Assembly: GCA_013205455.1 (NCBI GenBank)
Contig: JABMMO010000012.1
Span: 1-9,748 of the forward strand
Reading direction: 5' to 3'
Length of the DNA: 9,748 nt
From: Actinomycetota bacterium
GTDB taxonomy: Bacteria > Actinomycetota > Actinomycetes > Nanopelagicales > Nanopelagicaceae
Below, one piece after another: positions 7,015 through 9,748 of the stretch. How positions within the stretch are numbered: the stretch's first letter is position 1; each line of letters opens with the position of its first letter. Position numbers and translations under genes: made by a program. Below the pieces are notes generated by a model. The model saw only the letters and a list, made by a program, of their open reading frames with translations. It had not been told where the DNA came from and made no database searches.

Positions 7015-7052
7015 TCGAGGGCGTCCCGTATAGGGCGTCCTCGATTTTTTTT
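7015..7052 (+). terminator. Strong intrinsic terminator after the zinc-ribbon gene
   Basis: TCGAGGGCGTCC (7015-7026) pairs with GGGCGTCCTCGA (7033-7044) over 12 bp with two G-U pairs on the plus-strand RNA, around a 6-nt loop. Eight T follow (7045-7052). The wobble pairs would be mismatches on the other strand, so it acts rightward, 23 bp after the stop codon. Confidence 0.9.
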
Positions 7053-7172
7053 ATAACCGCAGTTGCTACGGAACGGAACTACCAAAGAACGCTTTGAATG
7101 TTTAAGCGAGCTACTCCACAAAATTAGGTTGGTGAGACCAAAGCGACCATCTCAAGCCGCCAAGGTTGGGCG

Positions 7173-8330
7173 ATGAGCTATCAAATTACTGAAAAATCAC
7201 AGCCCCGCTTAAAAGTAGGGATCAATGCTACATCCATAACAGCCAGAGCAAGAAACTCGGCCAGCGCAGGTGGATTGGAAATCTATGTTGGCGATAAATC
7301 TCGCGGAGTAATTCTCGAAAGCACCTACTCACCGACATTTTTATTAAAAGTACTCACATACTTAACTGGAAAGATTTCGCTCACTGAAATTTCTGAAAGA
7401 TCTGGCGCCCCAATTTCATTATTGAAATCCATTTCCCAACAATTATTAAAATCTGGGTTGCTCGATCTCATACCACCCCGGCTAATTTTAAGTCATCGTT
7501 TTGAGGATAAGCGCGAAAACGCTGCGCTCGATGGTTCTGTGATTGCGATTACAGAGCGGTTATTGCCAGAACTTGAAATTGCAACTTGGCGAACCGGTGC
7601 ACTCGATAGTGGTATTTCCATAATGCAGAAACGAACGGAGTTTCCAATTTTAATTTTTGGAAAATCCAGGATTGCAATAAATTTAGGGGCAGCCTTAATG
7701 GCTAGCGGTTTTCAATCAATATATTTCTCAGATCACGAAAATAAAAATAATGGCGAAAGTAAATGTTGCGCGGTCGATCTTTCCGGAAATTACCTCCGAA
7801 ATAGCGATATCGGTCTCGAAAAATCAGTTGCGATCAAGGAAATGGCAACCCATTGTGCGCTTTTCCCAAAATCAAACACCGCGACCGCCAGCAAGCGTCG
7901 GGGCCGAATTTTCACGCCAAAACTCATTATTTCAATAGGTTTTCCGAAAGCTGATTACTTGCAGAGATGGATGTCTGAGTCAGTGCCGTTTCTAATTATC
8001 GATGAACTATCTTGCGGAAAATTTTCGATCGGCCCAATGATCCGTTCTGGCAAAACTCCATGCTTAAGATGTATTGAATTAACTATTAGAGATCGGGACC
8101 AAAAGAGTTACGAAGTTTTACAATCTCGCAAATTGCTGCCGCAACGTGAAGTTCCGGCAGCAATTGCCACTTTCATTGCTGGATTGGTCGCCCTGGATGT
8201 AGCGCAATTCGCAGATTGCGGCACCTCGGATTTTCTTGGGGCGATTGTGCAATTCCAAGTTGAGCGAATTTCACAACCAACCCATTCGCGCTGGGGATTC
8301 CATAACGAATGTGGCTGTCATTGGTTTTAG
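7173..8330 (+). CDS. ThiF-fold TOMM leader-peptide-binding-type protein (E1-like)
   Basis: The 385-aa product resembles the actinobacterial proteins labelled 'TOMM precursor leader peptide-binding protein' or ThiF/MoeB-like. A PRLK motif near the start (11-14) precedes a winged-helix-like segment at about 55-100, comparable to a RiPP-recognition domain. A degenerate Rossmann start lies at 158-180 (FPILIFGKSRIAINLGAALMASGF); it lacks the GxGxxG of active E1 enzymes. IGPMIRSGKTPCLRC (286-300) provides one zinc Cys pair and the C-terminal ECGC (379-382) the second. The poor nucleotide loop suggests it binds a partner or peptide rather than adenylating one. No precursor peptide, YcaO or dehydrogenase gene is visible here, and its role in this widespread locus is unknown. 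The ATG at 7173 has no good Shine-Dalgarno; AAGG lies 8 nt upstream. It converges with whiB7. Confidence 0.7.
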   Translation: MSYQITEKSQPRLKVGINATSITARARNSASAGGLEIYVGDKSRGVILESTYSPTFLLKVLTYLTGKISLTEISERSGAPISLLKSISQQLLKSGLLDLIPPRLILSHRFEDKRENAALDGSVIAITERLLPELEIATWRTGALDSGISIMQKRTEFPILIFGKSRIAINLGAALMASGFQSIYFSDHENKNNGESKCCAVDLSGNYLRNSDIGLEKSVAIKEMATHCALFPKSNTATASKRRGRIFTPKLIISIGFPKADYLQRWMSESVPFLIIDELSCGKFSIGPMIRSGKTPCLRCIELTIRDRDQKSYEVLQSRKLLPQREVPAAIATFIAGLVALDVAQFADCGTSDFLGAIVQFQVERISQPTHSRWGFHNECGCHWF

Positions 8331-8336
8331 CGATAA

Positions 8337-8350
8337 CTAATTTAAATTAG
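8337..8350. repeat. Perfect 14-bp palindrome between convergent genes
   Basis: CTAATTTAAATTAG is its own reverse complement. It occupies the 16-bp gap between the ThiF-like gene and whiB7 and includes the whiB7 stop codon. There is no GC-rich stem or T-tract beyond the palindrome, so it is a weak terminator at best. It may be a binding site or simply chance in AT-rich DNA. Confidence 0.5.
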
Positions 8351-8745
8351 CTTGCCACCGACGCCATCAACTCTGCAAAATCAACTTCAACTGAAGTTGC
8401 CGCAACAATATTTCTTGGTCGCCCAGGCGCTCGCTTTGCCGCGATGACTTTGCCATCTTCGAATAGTTCGCCGCCCCATACCCCAACTGGTTCTTGGCGG
8501 GAGAGTGCGCCTTGCAAACATGCACGTTGCACTGGGCAATCGCCGCAGAGCGCTTTCGCGTATGAAATCTCGGCCGGCTTATCTGAGAAGAAAGTTTCTG
8601 GGTCAGTGTTATGGCACGGCAATGTAGTTGCACCGCTCTCGCCAAATGTGGATCCATAGTTGCCGGTAACTGCGTCTAAACCAATCTTTGCGTTTTCGCC
8701 TTCGGCCCAACCTGGGATTAATAGTTCACTGAAGAGAACTGTCAT
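8347..8745 (-). CDS. whiB7: WhiB7-type iron-sulfur transcription regulator
   Basis: The 132-aa product has the four WhiB cysteines that hold a [4Fe-4S] cluster (C44, C67, C70, C76, with CGDC as the CxxC), the G(V)WGG turn at 88-92, and an AT-hook KRAPGRPRN at 104-112. The combination GVWGGELF plus a GRPR AT-hook is what separates WhiB7/WblC from other Wbl proteins. WhiB7 works with the vegetative sigma factor at promoters carrying AT-rich DNA just upstream of -35, and in mycobacteria and Streptomyces it induces intrinsic antibiotic-resistance genes. The C-terminal tail of about 20 residues after the AT-hook is acidic. The ATG is preceded by AAGGTGAG. The long leader with an upstream ORF and terminator, and the adjacent UvrD-type helicase gene, support the WhiB7 call over WhiB1-6. 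Confidence 0.87.
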   Translation of the reverse strand: MTVLFSELLIPGWAEGENAKIGLDAVTGNYGSTFGESGATTLPCHNTDPETFFSDKPAEISYAKALCGDCPVQRACLQGALSRQEPVGVWGGELFEDGKVIAAKRAPGRPRNIVAATSVEVDFAELMASVAS

Positions 8746-8809
8746 GTCCTCACCTTGCCTCTCGATAAGTACTGCTGGTTTATTTCTTTCGGGTATTTCT
8801 GGTGGAATG

Positions 8810-8845
8810 AAAAAAGGGCCCGAATCCTTTTTGGATTCGAGGCCC
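8810..8845 (-). terminator. Intrinsic terminator (attenuator) in the whiB7 leader
   Basis: On the minus strand, GGGCC-T-CGAATCC pairs with GGATTCG-GGCCC across an AAAAA loop: 12 bp with one bulged base, at 8816-8845. Six T follow (8810-8815). It lies between the upstream ORF and the whiB7 ATG, 64 nt before the start codon, so read-through is needed for whiB7 expression. The plus-strand side lacks a comparable T-run directly after the hairpin. Confidence 0.9.
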
Positions 8846-8892
8846 TGGGGTTCTTTTCGGTTTTTAATTAACCGATAGCGCTCCAGGTGCCT
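8840..8892 (-). promoter_or_regulatory. Candidate antiterminator pairing in the whiB7 leader
   Basis: In the leader RNA, AGGC-A-CCUGG (8892-8883), within the last codons of the upstream ORF, is complementary to CCAGGGCCU (8848-8840), with nine pairs and one bulged A. The second element covers the whole GC-rich base of the terminator 5' arm, so the two structures exclude each other. A ribosome finishing the ORF at 8868 would cover the first element and let the terminator form; one stalled earlier would leave it free. A short GCCU-ACCA-AGGC hairpin (8900-8889) could also sequester it. Pairing was read by eye, with no energy calculation. Confidence 0.55.
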
Positions 8893-9047
8893 TGGTAGGC
8901 CTTAGCCGAATAGTTCTTGGTTGCGAAATAGCTCGTAAAACTATTTGCGACAAGAACGCGAGAATATGAACGGTTATCTCGGCGGAGAGCAGGCGCGCGC
9001 CAGCCCGCAACAGCGGTGCCTTTGCTTGCGATAAGCGTTGCGCTCAT
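8868..9047 (-). CDS. Upstream ORF / leader peptide of whiB7 (59 aa)
   Basis: This ORF has an ATG at 9047, a TAA at 8868 and an excellent Shine-Dalgarno GGAGG (9054-9058) 6 nt upstream. The product starts MSATLIASKGTAVAGW, has an Arg-rich middle (WRAPALRRDNR, 16-26) and a Ser/Tyr/Ala-rich end (YSAKAYQGTW, 46-55). There is no Cys, TM segment or known motif. Its place between the candidate promoter and the terminator fits the regulatory uORFs described for whiB7/wblC, where slowed translation permits read-through. It is long for a pure leader peptide and its codons look like ordinary coding sequence, so the peptide may also have a function of its own. A RiPP precursor for the nearby ThiF-like protein is a weak alternative. 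Confidence 0.72.
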   Translation of the reverse strand: MSATLIASKGTAVAGWRAPALRRDNRSYSRVLVANSFTSYFATKNYSAKAYQGTWSAIG

Positions 9048-9068
9048 CTTCTGCCTCCAGATATTCGT

Positions 9069-9087
9069 GTTTTACGCTTGGTAAAAC
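9069..9087 (-). repeat. Perfect inverted repeat in the whiB7 5' leader
   Basis: GTTTTAC-CAAGC-GTAAAAC is a perfect 7-bp inverted repeat with a 5-nt spacer. It lies between the candidate promoter and the Shine-Dalgarno of the upstream ORF, ending about 10 nt before the GGAGG. As RNA it would be a 5' hairpin; as DNA it has the shape of an operator for a dimeric regulator. The sequence does not tell which. Confidence 0.6.
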
Positions 9088-9098
9088 GTTGAACCGTA

Positions 9099-9128
9099 AG
9101 AGTAAACCATGGGTAGAGAGTGATGCAA
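9099..9128 (-). promoter_or_regulatory. whiB7: Candidate whiB7 promoter with AT-rich upstream element
   Basis: On the minus strand TTGCAT (9123-9128), 18 bp, then TACTCT (9099-9104). Both boxes are partial matches. Directly upstream of the -35 lies TAATTAATTGAT (9129-9140), the kind of AT-rich sequence that the WhiB7 AT-hook is known to need, which would fit autoregulation. This AT element overlaps the stop codon of the helicase gene. The implied start is near 9092, giving a leader of about 45 nt before the upstream ORF. Confidence 0.45.
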
Positions 9129-9137
9129 ATCAATTAA

Positions 9138-9748
9138 TTACAGGCTAACTAAACCAGCCTCAGCTAGGAATCGGCTCGGCGTTTGGTGGTAGGTGAGCGT
9201 TAATGAGCGCTTCGCCCGCGTCAGCCCAACATAGAAAAGCCGGCGCTCTTCTTCGATTGGTTCGCTCCAAGGCAGTACCCCTTCGCTTACGCCCACTAAA
9301 TAAACCCGCTCCCACTCCAAACCTTTTGCAGCATGCAAAGTGGCTAGTGCAACGCCCGGCAGGGTCGGCGGATTATTTTGCTCAGCGCGATCTTCTAGCT
9401 CTCGCAAATAACCGCGTAATGAATTCACGCCTTCTTGGGAAAGTTCGCGACCTAATTGCAAAAAGGCTCGGACATATTCACCATCACCGAATGGCTTAAT
9501 TGCTGAAATTAAATCATTTAACCAATCGCCATTTACCTCCGATAAAACTGAAGCGTTCCGAATAACTTTCATTAAATCTCGGACTTCGGTGCGATTAAAG
9601 AATCGTTCCGAATTTTTAACTTGATGTTCAATTCCGGCGGCAATAAAAGCTTTTTCTAACAGATCTAATTGCGAATTAGTTCGGGCAAGAATTGCAATAT
9701 CTTGGGCAATCACGCCATTTTCTAAATCATTTTTGATAGCCGTTATAA
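9138..9748 (-). CDS. uvrD2: UvrD-type superfamily 1 helicase, C-terminal part (runs off window)
   Basis: The gene is open to the right edge, so its true start lies outside; the in-frame GTG at 9713 is internal. The visible 203 residues are the end of domain 2 of a UvrD/PcrA-like ATP-dependent 3'-5' DNA helicase. DIAILARTNSQLDLLEKAFIAAGI is motif IV-like, VALATLHAAKGLEWERVYLVG is motif V and EEERRLFYVGLTRAKRSLTL is motif VI with its catalytic Arg. It then ends TPSRFLAEAGLVSL. Mycobacterial UvrD2, also next to whiB7, continues from the equivalent PSRFL into a tetracysteine motif and an HRDC domain; both are missing here. The symbol rests on neighbourhood as well as sequence, and the function would be DNA repair or recombination. 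It is upstream of and codirectional with whiB7. Confidence 0.87.
   Translation of the reverse strand, partial: ITAIKNDLENGVIAQDIAILARTNSQLDLLEKAFIAAGIEHQVKNSERFFNRTEVRDLMKVIRNASVLSEVNGDWLNDLISAIKPFGDGEYVRAFLQLGRELSQEGVNSLRGYLRELEDRAEQNNPPTLPGVALATLHAAKGLEWERVYLVGVSEGVLPWSEPIEEERRLFYVGLTRAKRSLTLTYHQTPSRFLAEAGLVSL

Noticed and set aside
7090..7140. tRNA-like stretch on the minus strand (GTGGAGTAGCTCG resembles a D-arm)
   Set aside because: No T-arm GTTCRA sequence, no pairing acceptor arms and no plausible anticodon stem could be found around it.
7053..7172. Possible riboswitch or structured leader before the ThiF-like gene (TGAGA...TCTCA and CCAAGGTTGG)
   Set aside because: Only short 4-5 bp stems are visible, no known aptamer motif is recognised, and no terminator or Shine-Dalgarno sequestration pairing was found.
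8444..8878. Two adjacent plus-strand ORFs across whiB7 and its leader
   Set aside because: They are antisense to whiB7 and run through the terminator hairpin; neither has a Shine-Dalgarno or a family signature.
1..9748. CRISPR arrays, insertion sequences, attachment sites or prophage genes
   Set aside because: No spaced direct repeats, transposase or integrase motifs, or terminal inverted repeats were seen; gene content and synteny look like core chromosome.

Overview
The window looks like chromosomal DNA from a free-living actinobacterium of moderate GC content. The actinobacterial assignment rests on several family markers found together: a WhiB-type regulator with an AT-hook, a UPF0182 membrane protein, a DUF2342 (Zincin_2) protein, a DUF5679 zinc ribbon and a Lon-like PDZ protease. 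The many A/T-ending codons and compact spacing would suit a small-genome aquatic lineage such as Nanopelagicales (acI), but that narrower placement is inference. The gene set and order (UPF0182, Lon-like PDZ protein, DUF2342 protein, whiB7, UvrD-type helicase) resemble the Rv3193c to Rv3198c region of Mycobacterium tuberculosis as I remember it.

Left part (1-4274, minus strand): the 5' end of an initiator tRNA-Met is cut by the window edge. Upstream of it in transcription lies an apparent operon of a small one-pass membrane protein, a membrane-anchored PDZ/Lon-type serine protease and a seven-TM UPF0182 protein.

Middle (4353-7052, plus strand): a DUF2342 zincin-like protein that seems to have lost two family histidines is followed by a 372-bp gap. 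This gap is not empty. It holds a convincing minus-strand small RNA unit (promoter, about 79-nt rod-shaped RNA, U-tract) and a separate group of DnaA-box-like 9-mers with helical spacing. Next come a YgjP/DUF45-type metallopeptidase, a 53-aa DUF5679 zinc ribbon and a strong intrinsic terminator.

Right part (7173-9748): a ThiF-fold protein of the TOMM leader-peptide-binding type on the plus strand converges with whiB7. whiB7 has a long leader containing a candidate promoter, a perfect inverted repeat, a 59-codon upstream ORF with a strong Shine-Dalgarno, a candidate antiterminator and a textbook intrinsic terminator. This is the layout expected for ribosome-mediated attenuation of an antibiotic-response regulator. 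The window ends in the C-terminal part of a UvrD-type helicase, which stops right after motif VI and lacks the tetracysteine/HRDC tail of mycobacterial UvrD2.

The two most valuable signals are the small RNA at 5665-5743 and the whiB7 leader at 8810-9128. Neither is a conventional protein gene.
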